Below are positions 1 through 9,489 of a stretch of DNA of 64,000 bases, piece by piece. Source of the stretch: Thermoflavimicrobium daqui (lineage in GTDB: Bacteria > Bacillota > Bacilli > Thermoactinomycetales > Thermoactinomycetaceae); assembly GCF_003313465.1 (NCBI RefSeq), contig NZ_KZ845667.1:248001-312000 (forward strand). The letters are read 5' to 3'. The first letter of the stretch is position 1; every line of letters begins with the position of its first letter. A program made the position numbers and the translations under genes. The notes under the pieces were generated by a model. That model worked only from the letters and a program-made list of their open reading frames with translations. It ran no database searches and had not been told where the DNA came from.

Positions 1-22
1 CGGCAGAAAGGAATACTAAATT

Positions 23-1132
23 ATGAATATACACTCAATTACACTTAGAAAAATGAATATGCCATTAAAAGCACCGTTTACTACAAGCTTTGGTACTTTC
101 AAACAAAAAGACTTTATTCTTGTTGAGATCCGCGATCAAGAAGGGCTAAGTGGTTGGGCTGAGTCCGTAGCCTTTACTTCTCCGTGGTATAATGAAGAGA
201 CGATCGAAACCAATTGGCATATGATAAAAGATTTTCTAATTCCTTTGCTATTGGAGAAGGATATCCAACATCCTCATGAAGTATCGCAGAGATTTGCCCA
301 TATTCGAAGGAATTATATGGCGAAGTCCGCTTTAGAAGGGGCGATCTGGGATCTATTTGCCAAACGCCAACAACTACCACTCGCCAAAGCTTTAGGTGGG
401 AAAAAAAAGCAAATTGAGGTAGGAGTAAGTATTGGGATACAAAATTCCGTCCAAGAACTTCTTACAATCATTGAACGACATGTCTCGGCTGGATATCACC
501 GCATTAAAGTAAAAATCAAGCCAGGTTGGGATATAGAGATCATCCGTGAAATCCGAAATCACTTTCCAAATATTCTACTTATGGCTGATGCTAATTCAGC
601 CTATCGACTAACAGATACACAACGACTCAAAGAGTTAGACGAATTTAACCTAATGATGATAGAGCAACCACTGGCCCCCGATGATATCATTGACCATGCT
701 TATCTTCAACGTCAGCTAACCACTCCAATCTGTTTAGATGAGAGCATTCATTCTGTAGAAGATGCACGTAAAGCACTTGCCTTAGGAAGCTGTCAAATTA
801 TTAATATTAAAATTGGACGGGTTGGTGGTCTAACCGAAGCAATGAAAATCCATGATTTATGTGAAACACAAAAGATCCCCGTTTGGTGTGGTGGAATGTT
901 AGAGTCCGGGATCGGTAGAGCTCACAATATCGCATTAACCACACTCTCTAACTTTACCTTGCCGGGAGATACAGCTGCTTCTTCTAACTATTGGTATCAA
1001 GACCTTATAGAGCCAGAAGTAACTGTAAACCGTGGTATCATTCATGTTCCTGAAGAATGGGGCATCGGTTATGAACCCAATCGTTTAGCCATTGATCAAT
1101 TCACACAATATAGCGAAACATTACGCCCTTGA
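23..1132 (+). CDS. menC: o-Succinylbenzoate synthase (MenC), enolase superfamily
   Basis: 369 aa, full length for the OSBS/N-acylamino-acid racemase subgroup. It dehydrates SHCHC to o-succinylbenzoate in cytosolic menaquinone synthesis; Bacillales members often also racemise N-acylamino acids. Visible catalytic set: the KVK motif (K162, K164), metal ligands D189, E214 and D239, and the second base K263 in NIKIGRVGG. An AAAGGA site precedes the ATG by about 10 nt. The upstream neighbour lies outside the window, so membership of a men operon cannot be checked. A strong hairpin follows the gene. Which of the two activities dominates cannot be read from sequence. Confidence 0.88.
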   Translation: MNIHSITLRKMNMPLKAPFTTSFGTFKQKDFILVEIRDQEGLSGWAESVAFTSPWYNEETIETNWHMIKDFLIPLLLEKDIQHPHEVSQRFAHIRRNYMAKSALEGAIWDLFAKRQQLPLAKALGGKKKQIEVGVSIGIQNSVQELLTIIERHVSAGYHRIKVKIKPGWDIEIIREIRNHFPNILLMADANSAYRLTDTQRLKELDEFNLMMIEQPLAPDDIIDHAYLQRQLTTPICLDESIHSVEDARKALALGSCQIINIKIGRVGGLTEAMKIHDLCETQKIPVWCGGMLESGIGRAHNIALTTLSNFTLPGDTAASSNYWYQDLIEPEVTVNRGIIHVPEEWGIGYEPNRLAIDQFTQYSETLRP

Positions 1133-1210
1133 TCATGAGAGTGTATAGAAAAGGATTCTTCTTTATTTCCTTCATACCAAGAACAAACACTTAATTACAA
1201 ATGAATAAAT

Positions 1211-1256
1211 ACAAAAGGACTTGAGATTCCAGAAGGGATCTCAAGTCCTTTTGTAC
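1211..1256. terminator. Bidirectional intrinsic terminator between menC and cstR
   Basis: A near-perfect inverted repeat of about 16 bp (arm ACAAAAGGACTTGAGA) flanks a short loop. A/T runs on both sides make it usable from both strands, for menC on plus and for the regulator gene on minus. Confidence 0.85.
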
Positions 1257-1289
1257 TATACAGTTGACTTTGATTATAAAGATATCGAT

Positions 1290-1556
1290 TTATTTACTAC
1301 GTAGCATTAAATTCATGGCTTCTTTTAGAAGTTTTTTGGTATCTGCGTTTTCGCCTTTTTCTATCTCTTCTCTTAAACAATGCTCCAAATTATGAGTTAC
1401 GATATACGTAATAGACCGATCTACAGCTGAACGAATTGCAGATAATTGTGATACGACATCTTTACAATCTTGATCTTCATCCATCATACGAAGAACGCCA
1501 CGAACCTGCCCTTCAATACGCCGTAAACGTTTTTTTACATTATCATCATATATCAT
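1290..1556 (-). CDS. cstR: CstR-type persulfide-sensing repressor (CsoR/DUF156 family)
   Basis: 88 aa, an all-helical CsoR-family repressor. The two family cysteines fall at C31 and C60, the numbering of Staphylococcus CstR. The position that holds the copper-ligand histidine in CsoR is N56. Loss of that His plus retention of both Cys is the hallmark of persulfide-sensing CstR rather than copper-sensing CsoR. The next minus-strand genes upstream (TauE, DsrE, TusA, persulfide dioxygenase, rhodanese) are the classical cst targets, which supports the call. A GGAGG site precedes the ATG. It lies about 200 bp beyond the tauE stop and a terminator, so it probably has its own promoter. Confidence 0.85.
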   Translation of the reverse strand: MIYDDNVKKRLRRIEGQVRGVLRMMDEDQDCKDVVSQLSAIRSAVDRSITYIVTHNLEHCLREEIEKGENADTKKLLKEAMNLMLRSK

Positions 1557-1724
1557 TGTATATCCTCCGTACTTATTACCTTTTTCTAATTAGACCTTTT
1601 AGATCTTTCCAATGCATAAGTTTACTCATTGATGGAGCAAGTGTATAAGGAAATGATAACAAAAATCACCTAATCATACGATATTTACAACGAAAAAACG
1701 AATCAATAGATATCTTTCTCTTTT

Positions 1725-1758
1725 TTGAAAAAAATCCCCCAACAATTTTTTGGAGATT
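1725..1758 (-). terminator. Terminator of the cst operon
   Basis: On the minus strand AATCTCC pairs with GGGGGATT across an 11-nt A/T-rich loop and is followed by a run of T. It starts at the tauE stop codon and separates the operon from cstR. Confidence 0.7.
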
Positions 1759-2536
1759 AGGAAAGAACATCAAGCCAAATTTTCGCTGATGTAGCAATAA
1801 TAAGGATAGATAAAATTACTTGTAATATTTTTGGATTTACTTTTTTCCCAAAGGATGCCCCCAGAGGTGAAGCAATCATACTGGCAATGACCAGAATAAT
1901 GGCAGGAAACAGAAGGACTTGACCGGTAATAACTTTTGCAGTGGTTGACCCAATAGAAGAAATGAAGGTGATAGCGAGCGATGTAGCGATTGTTATTCGG
2001 GTAGGTATTTTCAGAACTACCAACATAACAGGAACCAAAAGAAAAGCCCCAGCTGCACCAATAACTCCTGAAGCAATTCCAACAATTAATGCCGATATGA
2101 TCGCTAAAGGAACATGGAATGTTACCTTGTCCACAGGGATATCATTCAATCCTTTTTTCGGAACAAACATCATGATTGCCGCAATTGTTGCCAAAATAGC
2201 ATAAACTAAATGAATTTGTCCTTCATTTAGCAGCTTGGATCCATAGCCACCGATAAAACTCCCGATCAAAATACTAATCCCCATGGAAAGAATGAGAGAT
2301 TGATTAAGATATCCTCCCTTCCGATATGCAAGTACTGCTGTGATGGTAGAAAAAAATACTTGAACCGTATTAATCCCCGTTACTTCATGAGCAGTGAAAG
2401 AAGTAATCCCCAACAAAGTTGGAACATAGAGTAGCAACGGATAGTTAATAATTGATCCTCCAATACCCAACATCCCAGAAGTAAAAGAACTTATCAATCC
2501 GATGAAAAAAATAAGTGCAATAAATTCGATGTCCAT
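1757..2536 (-). CDS. TauE/SafE family membrane permease
   Basis: 259 aa with about eight hydrophobic segments and the two-repeat layout of the TauE/SafE (DUF81) family, which exports or takes up sulfur oxyanions. The N-terminal stretch carries the glycine-rich SGMLGIGGS signature and the second repeat has GIASGVIGAAGAF. As last gene of the cst-type operon it probably moves thiosulfate or sulfite made by the persulfide dioxygenase; that is inferred from context. It sits 17 nt after the DsrE-like gene. Confidence 0.82.
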   Translation of the reverse strand: MDIEFIALIFFIGLISSFTSGMLGIGGSIINYPLLLYVPTLLGITSFTAHEVTGINTVQVFFSTITAVLAYRKGGYLNQSLILSMGISILIGSFIGGYGSKLLNEGQIHLVYAILATIAAIMMFVPKKGLNDIPVDKVTFHVPLAIISALIVGIASGVIGAAGAFLLVPVMLVVLKIPTRITIATSLAITFISSIGSTTAKVITGQVLLFPAIILVIASMIASPLGASFGKKVNPKILQVILSILIIATSAKIWLDVLS

Positions 2537-2553
2537 ATCTAAACACTTCTTCC

Positions 2554-3030
2554 CTAGATAAACAAGTTAACTTTTGCCTCGTTTGCTTCTGCAAGATAAG
2601 ATGCCACTCCAGCATACTCAAGTCCATCAATTAGCTCTTCTTTTTTAATTCCTAATACATCCATAGACATGGTGCATGCGACCATTTTGATATCCAATTC
2701 TTGTGCCGTTTCGATAAGTTCTTTTAAAGTGGTAATGTTTTTCTTTTTCATGGTGTATTTCATCATCTTGGCACCTAATCCACCAAAGTTCATCTTTGAA
2801 ATTCCTAATTTTTCAGGTCCTCTCGGCAGCAACTTAGCAAACATTTTATCCATAAACGATTTTTGTACAGGTACATACTGCTCTTTACGAAGAATGTTAA
2901 GCCCCCAAAAAGTAAAAAACATGGTTACTTGGTTTCCCATCGCAGCAGACCCTGTCCCAATAATAAAGCTTGCAATAGCTTTATCCAAATCACCACTGAA
3001 TACGATCAAGGTTGATTTATTGTTTTCCAT
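2554..3030 (-). CDS. DsrE/DsrF-like sulfur-carrier family protein
   Basis: 158 aa, a DsrE-fold protein of the group often annotated as peroxiredoxin-like or DsrE2. A conserved cysteine lies in KMVACTMSMDVLGI, the likely persulfide carrier. Such proteins pass sulfane sulfur between TusA and rhodaneses, and its neighbours here are exactly TusA and rhodanese genes. The N-terminal STLIVFSGDLDKAIAS strand and the ELIDGLEYAGVASYL tail fit the family. The precise donor and acceptor are unknown. Confidence 0.8.
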   Translation of the reverse strand: MENNKSTLIVFSGDLDKAIASFIIGTGSAAMGNQVTMFFTFWGLNILRKEQYVPVQKSFMDKMFAKLLPRGPEKLGISKMNFGGLGAKMMKYTMKKKNITTLKELIETAQELDIKMVACTMSMDVLGIKKEELIDGLEYAGVASYLAEANEAKVNLFI

Positions 3031-3097
3031 TATGATCTTCCTCTTCTATTTTTGTGTGATGAATGATCCCTTTATTATAAAGGGATCATTCTATTCT

Positions 3098-3325
3098 TTA
3101 ACCTTTTTGAATCCAAAACTTATACACTCCGTTCTCTTCTCTCTGTTCGATAACTTGATGCCCTGCAGTTTTTGCCCATGCAGGAATATCACTGAAAGCT
3201 CCAGAATCGGTTGTATGAAGTTCTAAAATTTCTCCTGATTTTAATTCATCGATCGCTTTTTTCGTACGTACCACAGGCATAGGACAAGAAAGTCCTTTTG
3301 CATCCAACACTTTATCTACATTCAT
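3098..3325 (-). CDS. tusA: TusA-family sulfurtransferase
   Basis: 75 aa, normal TusA length. The signature LDAKGLSCPMPVVRTKKAI places the sulfur-carrying C14 in the CPxP motif. TusA proteins carry sulfur as a cysteine persulfide; in cst operons they relay it to or from rhodaneses rather than serving tRNA thiolation. A GGAGG-like site lies just upstream, and the gene is 28 nt downstream of the dioxygenase gene. Confidence 0.9.
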   Translation of the reverse strand: MNVDKVLDAKGLSCPMPVVRTKKAIDELKSGEILELHTTDSGAFSDIPAWAKTAGHQVIEQREENGVYKFWIQKG

Positions 3326-3353
3326 TTTTCATCGTCCTCCCAAGTAAAGTAAA

Positions 3354-4484
3354 TTAATCATGAACAGCACAACGATTAGGGCCGATTTCCATTTCCCGTT
3401 GTTCATCTTCTGTCGGGGTAAGTTTCCCCATATTGGTTTTCCGAATTTCTTGATAAGCATAAGGTTGCGGTGGCAGATTCTCTGTCACCATTTTACGGAA
3501 TATGGTTTCATTCCCTACTTGAAGTCCAGCATTTTTCATATATAGTTCTCCCAATTTAGCAAACACCCGTCCTTGATCATCCATTTCACTAATCTTTCCA
3601 AAGTGCGCTGGCAGAACGAGTAGTTCTGGTGAAAGCTCTTTATATCGTTGATATAGAGTATGGTGCAAATCGTAAGCCCAGTCTTCGGCTTTTCCTGCTA
3701 AGTCAGGTCTACCGATGGAATCTACAAATAGGATATCACCAGAGAGAAGATATTGATCATCCACCATCAAGGATGTGCTTCCAATGGTATGACCTGGAGA
3801 GTATAGAGGTTGAATACGAATCCGCGTATTGCCAACTAGAATGTCTTTTCCTTCTTCTAATGGTTCATATGAGAAGGTCACCTCTGTCGCATCTTTAGAC
3901 GGGAGATAATAAGTTCCTCCTAGTTTTCCAGCCAGTTTACAACCACCAGAAATATGATCAGCATGAAGATGGGTATCGATTAAATATTTAATGGAAAGCC
4001 CCTTATCTTGAGCAAAACTCTCATACGTATCCATCATCCGTACTGGATCAATAATGGCTGCTTCTCCATGTGACTCAATTAAATAGGAAAGGCATCCTTT
4101 TCCAATTCGATTAAACTGATAGATGCTTCCCCCATCTTTTAAGTTTCCTATTTTGACTGGATAGAGATATTCACTCCAAGCTTTCATACCCCCTTGGAGA
4201 TAATACATCTCATCCACGCCCGCTTCATCCAATTGCTCTGCCACAAATTTAGAGGAGCCTTCTTTTGCACAGACGACCAAGATATCTCGCTCATCTTTCG
4301 GTAATTTTTCTAATGCGTGTTCTACACCGTCAATCAAATCAAAGTATGGAATGTTAATAGATACCACTTTTTTCCCTTCGATTTTCCAATTGGTGTAGTC
4401 TTCTTCATTACGTACATCCAAGATAAAAAGCTCTCCATGAATGACTTTTTCGGCTGCTTCTTTTGACGTCATCATTTTCACCAT
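3354..4484 (-). CDS. Rhodanese-persulfide dioxygenase fusion (CstB-like)
   Basis: 376 aa from the ATG at 4484, chosen over an upstream in-frame ATG because AGGAGG lies 8 nt before it. Residues 1-110 form a rhodanese domain with candidate active-site C72 in [10 protein letters not shown]. Residues from about 115 onward form a metallo-beta-lactamase domain with [11 protein letters not shown] (H162, H164, D166, H167), GHTIGS and PAHFG, as in ETHE1-like Fe(II) persulfide dioxygenases. It should oxidise low-molecular-weight persulfide and move sulfur to make thiosulfate. Domain order is rhodanese first, unlike Staphylococcus CstB, where the dioxygenase domain comes first. Confidence 0.87.
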   Translation of the reverse strand: MVKMMTSKEAAEKVIHGELFILDVRNEEDYTNWKIEGKKVVSINIPYFDLIDGVEHALEKLPKDERDILVVCAKEGSSKFVAEQLDEAGVDEMYYLQGGMKAWSEYLYPVKIGNLKDGGSIYQFNRIGKGCLSYLIESHGEAAIIDPVRMMDTYESFAQDKGLSIKYLIDTHLHADHISGGCKLAGKLGGTYYLPSKDATEVTFSYEPLEEGKDILVGNTRIRIQPLYSPGHTIGSTSLMVDDQYLLSGDILFVDSIGRPDLAGKAEDWAYDLHHTLYQRYKELSPELLVLPAHFGKISEMDDQGRVFAKLGELYMKNAGLQVGNETIFRKMVTENLPPQPYAYQEIRKTNMGKLTPTEDEQREMEIGPNRCAVHD

Positions 4485-4556
4485 AGAATAAACACCTCCT
4501 AAGCTAAAATGTGATAGTAACATCAGCGTTTCAGAAAGCCATATCGTTCTCCTTAT

Positions 4557-4865
4557 TTATTGAGTCTTTCCTTTCCAAGCGAGCATCCCGCCAACCATGT
4601 TTTTTACTTTAAAACCATGTTCTAGTAGAAATTCACAGGCTCGTTCACTTCTAACACCTGATCGGCAGACCATAATGTATTCATTGTGTGAGTCTAGCTC
4701 ATGCAGTTGATCAGGCAAAGTCCCTAAAGCAACATGTTTCGCTTCCGGAATTTTTCCTTCTGTAACTTCGCTATCTTCTCGAACATCAATAATGTTTAAT
4801 TTCTCTCCTTTTTGGAGCTGACGTTCCACTTCCTGAGGTGAAATAGTTGGAATACTCTTTTTCAT
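4557..4865 (-). CDS. Single-domain rhodanese
   Basis: 102 aa rhodanese with the active loop CRSGVR (C67) and the C-terminal GGMLAWKGK typical of PspE/GlpE-type stand-alone domains. It transfers sulfane sulfur between persulfide carriers in the cytosol. It is the first gene of the cst-type operon, behind a GGAGGGG ribosome site and the promoter-operator region described separately. Confidence 0.9.
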   Translation of the reverse strand: MKKSIPTISPQEVERQLQKGEKLNIIDVREDSEVTEGKIPEAKHVALGTLPDQLHELDSHNEYIMVCRSGVRSERACEFLLEHGFKVKNMVGGMLAWKGKTQ

Positions 4866-4914
4866 GAAACCCCTCCTTTTTTATCGAAATGAATGTTTTC
4901 AAAGACATAGATTT

Positions 4915-4940
4915 ATATACATATACCCATATATGTATAT
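4915..4940 (-). promoter_or_regulatory. Proximal CstR-like operator
   Basis: Inverted repeat with 11-bp perfect arms (ATATACATATA and its complement) around a CCCA centre, about 50 bp upstream of the rhodanese ATG. It has the same plan as the distal site and its centre lies 72 bp from that of the distal site. CstR/CsoR operators are A/T palindromes with a C-run/G-run core. Confidence 0.72.
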
Positions 4941-4984
4941 TATTAAGGATAAAAAATACAAACCAAAGTATCAGCGGTTTGTTA

Positions 4985-5039
4985 TTTTATACATATACCC
5001 CTATATGTATAAAATAAGCCAAGTAATTCTTTTTGTCAA
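4985..5039 (-). promoter_or_regulatory. cst operon promoter with overlapping CstR-like operator
   Basis: On the minus strand TTGACA (5034-5039) is followed by a 17-nt spacer and TATTTT (5011-5016). A perfect 13-bp-arm palindrome (TTTTATACATATA, centre CCCC, 4985-5014) overlaps the -10 box and the start region. A repressor bound there would block polymerase, matching repression by CstR that is lifted by persulfide. Confidence 0.78.
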
Positions 5040-5105
5040 TACCAAATGAATTAGCCATTTTCATTCACCAAACGATGATTATTCCTCTTAAAAGGAGCTA
5101 ACAAT

Positions 5106-5145
5106 AAAAACCGATTCCTATATTAGAACTCAGGAATCGGTTTTT
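5106..5145 (-). terminator. Terminator of the secreted subtilase gene
   Basis: 14-bp perfect stem (AAAAACCGATTCCT and complement), 12-nt loop and flanking A/T runs. It lies 40 nt beyond the subtilase stop and could work in both directions. Confidence 0.85.
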
Positions 5146-5184
5146 ATATATCAAATAGATATGTTAAGTATACTCTTATTATTT

Positions 5185-6543
5185 TTAATGATTTAATGCA
5201 TCAACTACATTAATCAATCCAGAACCGGATTGCTCATCTTTCCCCTTCTTATAAATATCCTCAGCCGATTGCTCAATGATTGATTTCACTTGAGCAGGCT
5301 TTAGTTTATTCTTTCCATGTTTAGCGATAATAACCCCTGCCAAACCAGCTACTTTGGGTGCTGCCATGGAAGTTCCTGCTTTATATCCATAACCATGTCC
5401 AATAATATTTTTTTGCGCATCGAAGATAGGTACTGTGCTCATGCATAAATAAGAATTATCTCTTCCTTGTCCAGTATCTGGATTATAGTTCGGTCCAAGA
5501 TCACCACCTGGTGCCATCACATCAATTTTTCCTACACCATAGTTCGAATAATAAGCTAACTTTTTATCCTTATTCCCAGCAGAGACACGGATTAATAAGT
5601 TACTCGCAGGGTCACGATGAGTTGCTCCATTAGCATCTTCCCCATAAAGAAACTTCGTTAGCTTAGCTGGATTATGAATATCCGCTCCTGCATTTCCAGC
5701 AGAACCTACCACAGTTACTCCTTTTTTTGTTGCATAAGAAATGGCTTTTTTAAAGAGATTTATTTCTGCACGAATATCATTGGTATCCCGTTCTGGGTCT
5801 TGGAGATACATATAAGAACCCAAACTCATATTTACTACATCATAATCCTTATCAGCAGCATATTTGAGTGCTTCAGCAATCGTATCGGTGCTCGCCTCTC
5901 CATCTTTTGGAAATACTTTCAAAGCTCCGATTCCAAGCTCAGGACCTACTCCTAATGCCATTCCATTTGCCGCAATACTTCCAGCAACATGGGTACCATG
6001 ACCATTGTTATCATTTGCATCTTCACCTGCTACAAATGACTTCGCATCCACAATATTCGCTTTGATATCAGGATGATTCAAATCCACTCCAGTATCGATG
6101 ACTCCTACCACAACATCCTTACTTCCTTTTCCTTTTGGGAGAGTAAAGCTTTTACCATTTTGTGTCACTTGTTTAATATCCCATTGATATTGATCATAGA
6201 TAGAATGATCCTTAACATTTACTAATTCTGCATCTACAACTTTCTCTTGGATTATTTTTAAAGAACGTCCAGCACTCTCAACTGAATCTAATTTACGAAC
6301 TCTATCAAGAAACAATGGATCCTTTGAAGACGCTTTCACATAAGCTAGCTCCGAATTCTCTTTAACAACTGATCCGCCTGCTTTTTCAATCAAATCCTTT
6401 ACATTGCCGGGAACCGAAGAGCCTTTAAAGTTAATCGTATAGGTTGTTAATTTTGATTCTTCAGCACTCACTTTCCCCACTGAAGAAAGAAATAAAGACA
6501 CGGATAAAACAGTAGCAATTCCTGTTGCGAAAAGTTTTTTCAT
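5185..6543 (-). CDS. Secreted subtilisin-like serine protease (S8)
   Basis: 452 aa from the ATG at 6543; an in-frame ATG 9 nt upstream overlaps the AAGGAT ribosome site and is less likely. A Sec signal peptide covers residues 1-27 (MKK, hydrophobic core, VSA cleavage site), followed by an I9-type propeptide to about residue 105. The catalytic triad is D150 (VIDTGVD), H182 (NGHGTHVAG) and S392 (GTSMAAP). A long insert around residues 240-300 separates strands of the core. Likely role is extracellular protein degradation. It is monocistronic, with an A/T-rich upstream region. Confidence 0.9.
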   Translation of the reverse strand: MKKLFATGIATVLSVSLFLSSVGKVSAEESKLTTYTINFKGSSVPGNVKDLIEKAGGSVVKENSELAYVKASSKDPLFLDRVRKLDSVESAGRSLKIIQEKVVDAELVNVKDHSIYDQYQWDIKQVTQNGKSFTLPKGKGSKDVVVGVIDTGVDLNHPDIKANIVDAKSFVAGEDANDNNGHGTHVAGSIAANGMALGVGPELGIGALKVFPKDGEASTDTIAEALKYAADKDYDVVNMSLGSYMYLQDPERDTNDIRAEINLFKKAISYATKKGVTVVGSAGNAGADIHNPAKLTKFLYGEDANGATHRDPASNLLIRVSAGNKDKKLAYYSNYGVGKIDVMAPGGDLGPNYNPDTGQGRDNSYLCMSTVPIFDAQKNIIGHGYGYKAGTSMAAPKVAGLAGVIIAKHGKNKLKPAQVKSIIEQSAEDIYKKGKDEQSGSGLINVVDALNH

Positions 6544-6719
6544 ATCAATCATCCTTTTCTTAGATAAAAATAGATGTGAATAAATCTAATAATATATTTC
6601 TTTTATTATATATGAAAATCCTTTATATTAGTATAAAAATTTTCCATTAACATAAATATAAAAATTATTTATATTCATTTCGATCAATTACTATATAATT
6701 AAAAAATACGAAAGAAAAT

Positions 6720-6748
6720 TATAGCGTTCTATATAGTTAGAACGCTAA
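6720..6748 (-). terminator. Probable helD terminator
   Basis: 9-bp perfect palindrome TAGCGTTCT with an 8-nt loop, followed on the minus strand by a T-rich stretch, 70 nt past the helD stop. An operator for the subtilase gene is the alternative. Confidence 0.5.
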
Positions 6749-6817
6749 AGATTTCTGGCAAACTCGATTTTCTTTTTCCCCTAACGATAATCAAACAGAA
6801 ATGAAAAAATGCTAAAT

Positions 6818-9175
6818 CTACAGGTTTCTTTCTAAGACGTAAGTATCTGAAGAAACCTCGGAAATAAATGGAGTGATCTCCCCAAGCGAATAGATATAAA
6901 GCTCATGCATAGCTCTTGTACATGAAGTATAAAATAGTTTCCGTTCGCTCTCTCGACCATACTGACTTTTTGAACCGTTATAAATAATGACCGCATCAAA
7001 TTCGACCCCTTTTGCCAAATAAGTCGGGATCACTACAACCCCCTTCTTCAGTGTTGTAGTTTCTTTATGAATGAAAGAGAGAGGAACTTTACCCTGTAAT
7101 GCTGTATACACCTCTTTACTTTCCTTAGCCGTTTTACAAATTATCGCAATGGTCTGATGCCCTGCCAACTGAAGGTGATGAATACGATCAGCTACTTTCC
7201 TTTCGAGCTCCTGTTTATCTGATACTTGAGTAACCATTGGCTTACTTCCTTCACGTTGAAATGGTTCAATATCTTGCCCACCCGGAATCATCCCTCGGGT
7301 AAACTGAGTAATAGGCCAAGTTGAGCGATAGCTCCGGTTTAACTTAAATACCCGAGTCTCTTCAGGATCGTACAAAGATAGCAAGGAAGTAAAACCATCA
7401 TCCGTCATATTATGAGCATATAGCCCTTGGTTAAGATCACCTAGTACAGTTAGCTTACTTAAAGGAAATATTTGTTTCATAAAAGCAAAATGAAATGGAG
7501 AAAAATCTTGAGCTTCATCAATAAAAACATGCCGAACAGAAGTATTAATGCGAAAGCCTTCTATACAATCTTTGAGATAAAGGTATGGTGTAGCATCTTC
7601 ATAAGCTAGTTCAAAATGCTTTAACTTCTCAACGGTCTGTACACAAATCTCCTCCCAAAGTGAAGGAACTTCCCATTCTGGTCTTAGCTCAAAAATGAAT
7701 TGGGGATTCGTATATAACTGCCGATAAATAGCTGGAATATCAATAAAATAAAATTGGTTGACTTTTGTAAGAAGAGGCTTAAATTCTTTCCGTACAACCA
7801 TTGAAGAAAGCATTTCTTTTTCTCGATCAAAATCATCAAATGATTGATCAGTGAAACGTTTTTGCCGCCTTAGCTTTTTATATACTTTGAGATAATCTTC
7901 TTTGCTGAGTAGTTCTATTTCATCTTCTACCCATGACTTAGACCGTTCTTGAATCTCTCGCTCTTTTAATTCTTCAATTAACCATTCAGCAACTAATCGC
8001 ATACGATTTGGTATACGTAATGCTGGATCAAAGGAATAAAATTTTTCTCTAATCGCCTCAGCTGAAATGAGTACTTCATCTCGGAAACGGATATCTTTGA
8101 AAATCAATCCTTGTTGCCCAAGAAAGGCGACATAACTCTGAATAACATCCATAAACTCAAGTGAAGATTTAATAGTAATTCCTGCAATTCGCGCTGCATA
8201 GCTACGATTATCTTCATGAGTAAGAATATATTCTAACTGCGTAAATGGGTCTTCAACCTCAAAAGTCTTACTCAATTGACTCTCCAAATATTCCTGAAAG
8301 GTTGTCTGTCGCATATTTTCTTCTCCAAGTTCTGGCAGAACCGTAGCGACATAACTATTAAACAATGGATTCGGTGAAAAAAGTACAATATTTTCAGGTC
8401 GTAATGTATCTCGATAACGATATAGCAAATAGGCAACTCGCTGCATGGCAACAGACGTTTTCCCACTCCCTGCAGCTCCTTGTACAATTAGAAGTCGATT
8501 ACGCTCATCTCGAATAATTTGATTTTGCTCTTTTTGGATGGTAGCAACGATACTCTTCATTTGCATATCGGACCGTCTACCTAAAGCTTCACGCAACATT
8601 TCGTCTCCGATAGTAATTCCTGTATCAAACATGCTATCAATATGACCATTCCGAATTAAATACTGGCGTTTTAGTTCCATTACCCCCTTTACCAATCCTT
8701 CAGGGGTACGATATTCCACCTCACCTGGGGAAAAATCATAATAAAGGCTGGATATGGGTGCTCGCCAGTCATAGATTAGAAAGGTTTCACTCTCCTCATC
8801 AAAAAATGACCCTACTCCCATATAAATGGGTTCAGCTTCTTCTTCGTCTTCTACCTTTAAGTCAATTCGAGCAAAATATGGGGAATGCTGCAACTTACTT
8901 AATGTTTTAAGCTGATTCCGTACATGACGATGGCTCCGCTCTCTTTCGGATAAAACCTCCGCTTGTTGTTTGATGCTTGCATAGGTCTCTGCTGCTTCTA
9001 TCGGGTCATCCACATTAACCGTGATATCTTCCCAAAATTGGTTTCGAATTTCAACAATATCTGCCCGCATGGTACTTGTCTGTTGCACAAGAGAAGACAA
9101 ACGCTTGGAGATTTTCTGAACCACATGATCTACTCTTTGTTGTTCTTCCTTCCATTCGCGTTCCCATTTATTCAT
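6818..9175 (-). CDS. helD: HelD-like RNA polymerase recycling motor ATPase (UvrD/Rep fold)
   Basis: 785 aa, the size of Bacillus HelD. It has a coiled-coil N-terminal arm of about 90 residues, a Walker A VQGAAGSGKTSVAMQR near residue 230, a DEAQDFSPF Walker B, and motif IV-VI pieces LNRSYRST and YTSCTRAMHELYI. HelD inserts its arms into stalled RNA polymerase and releases nucleic acid, so it acts on transcription rather than as a true helicase. GGAG precedes the ATG by 7 nt. Divergent from yyaC. Confidence 0.88.
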   Translation of the reverse strand: MNKWEREWKEEQQRVDHVVQKISKRLSSLVQQTSTMRADIVEIRNQFWEDITVNVDDPIEAAETYASIKQQAEVLSERERSHRHVRNQLKTLSKLQHSPYFARIDLKVEDEEEAEPIYMGVGSFFDEESETFLIYDWRAPISSLYYDFSPGEVEYRTPEGLVKGVMELKRQYLIRNGHIDSMFDTGITIGDEMLREALGRRSDMQMKSIVATIQKEQNQIIRDERNRLLIVQGAAGSGKTSVAMQRVAYLLYRYRDTLRPENIVLFSPNPLFNSYVATVLPELGEENMRQTTFQEYLESQLSKTFEVEDPFTQLEYILTHEDNRSYAARIAGITIKSSLEFMDVIQSYVAFLGQQGLIFKDIRFRDEVLISAEAIREKFYSFDPALRIPNRMRLVAEWLIEELKEREIQERSKSWVEDEIELLSKEDYLKVYKKLRRQKRFTDQSFDDFDREKEMLSSMVVRKEFKPLLTKVNQFYFIDIPAIYRQLYTNPQFIFELRPEWEVPSLWEEICVQTVEKLKHFELAYEDATPYLYLKDCIEGFRINTSVRHVFIDEAQDFSPFHFAFMKQIFPLSKLTVLGDLNQGLYAHNMTDDGFTSLLSLYDPEETRVFKLNRSYRSTWPITQFTRGMIPGGQDIEPFQREGSKPMVTQVSDKQELERKVADRIHHLQLAGHQTIAIICKTAKESKEVYTALQGKVPLSFIHKETTTLKKGVVVIPTYLAKGVEFDAVIIYNGSKSQYGRESERKLFYTSCTRAMHELYIYSLGEITPFISEVSSDTYVLERNL

Positions 9176-9213
9176 ACGACCACTCCACTTTTATAATTTC
9201 TTTCAAAAAAAGG

Positions 9214-9243
9214 TTGACAAAGGACTTTCTTTTTTTATATAAT
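9214..9243 (+). promoter_or_regulatory. Strong sigma-A-type promoter in front of the yyaC leader
   Basis: TTGACA (9214-9219), 18-nt spacer, TATAAT (9238-9243), both boxes perfect. It leaves a leader of about 240 nt before yyaC. The 314-nt gap between helD and yyaC otherwise holds a hairpin (9343-9368) and a possible 20-codon ORF (9319-9381). Confidence 0.7.
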
Positions 9244-9489
9244 ATAATAGGGTATATATTTAAATATAATAACTGGTGACCATTTTTCATTTTACTATGG
9301 ATATGGATTAAGTTCAATATGCCAGTAAAAAATAGTGAAGAAAACACCTTGCCATTGGTTAAGGTGTTATTATGTGTGTAAAAATCTTTTCATATCCCCC
9401 CCACTAACCTGATAGAATTTCTCCTTTCGCTATGGAAGTATTCATATCGTAGAGAAATCGAGTTCATAGGTAGGGATCAGGAGGATTCT

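Noticed and set aside
1290-1556. Copper-sensing CsoR
   Set aside because: The copper-ligand His is N56 and the neighbours are sulfur-transfer genes, not copper ATPases.
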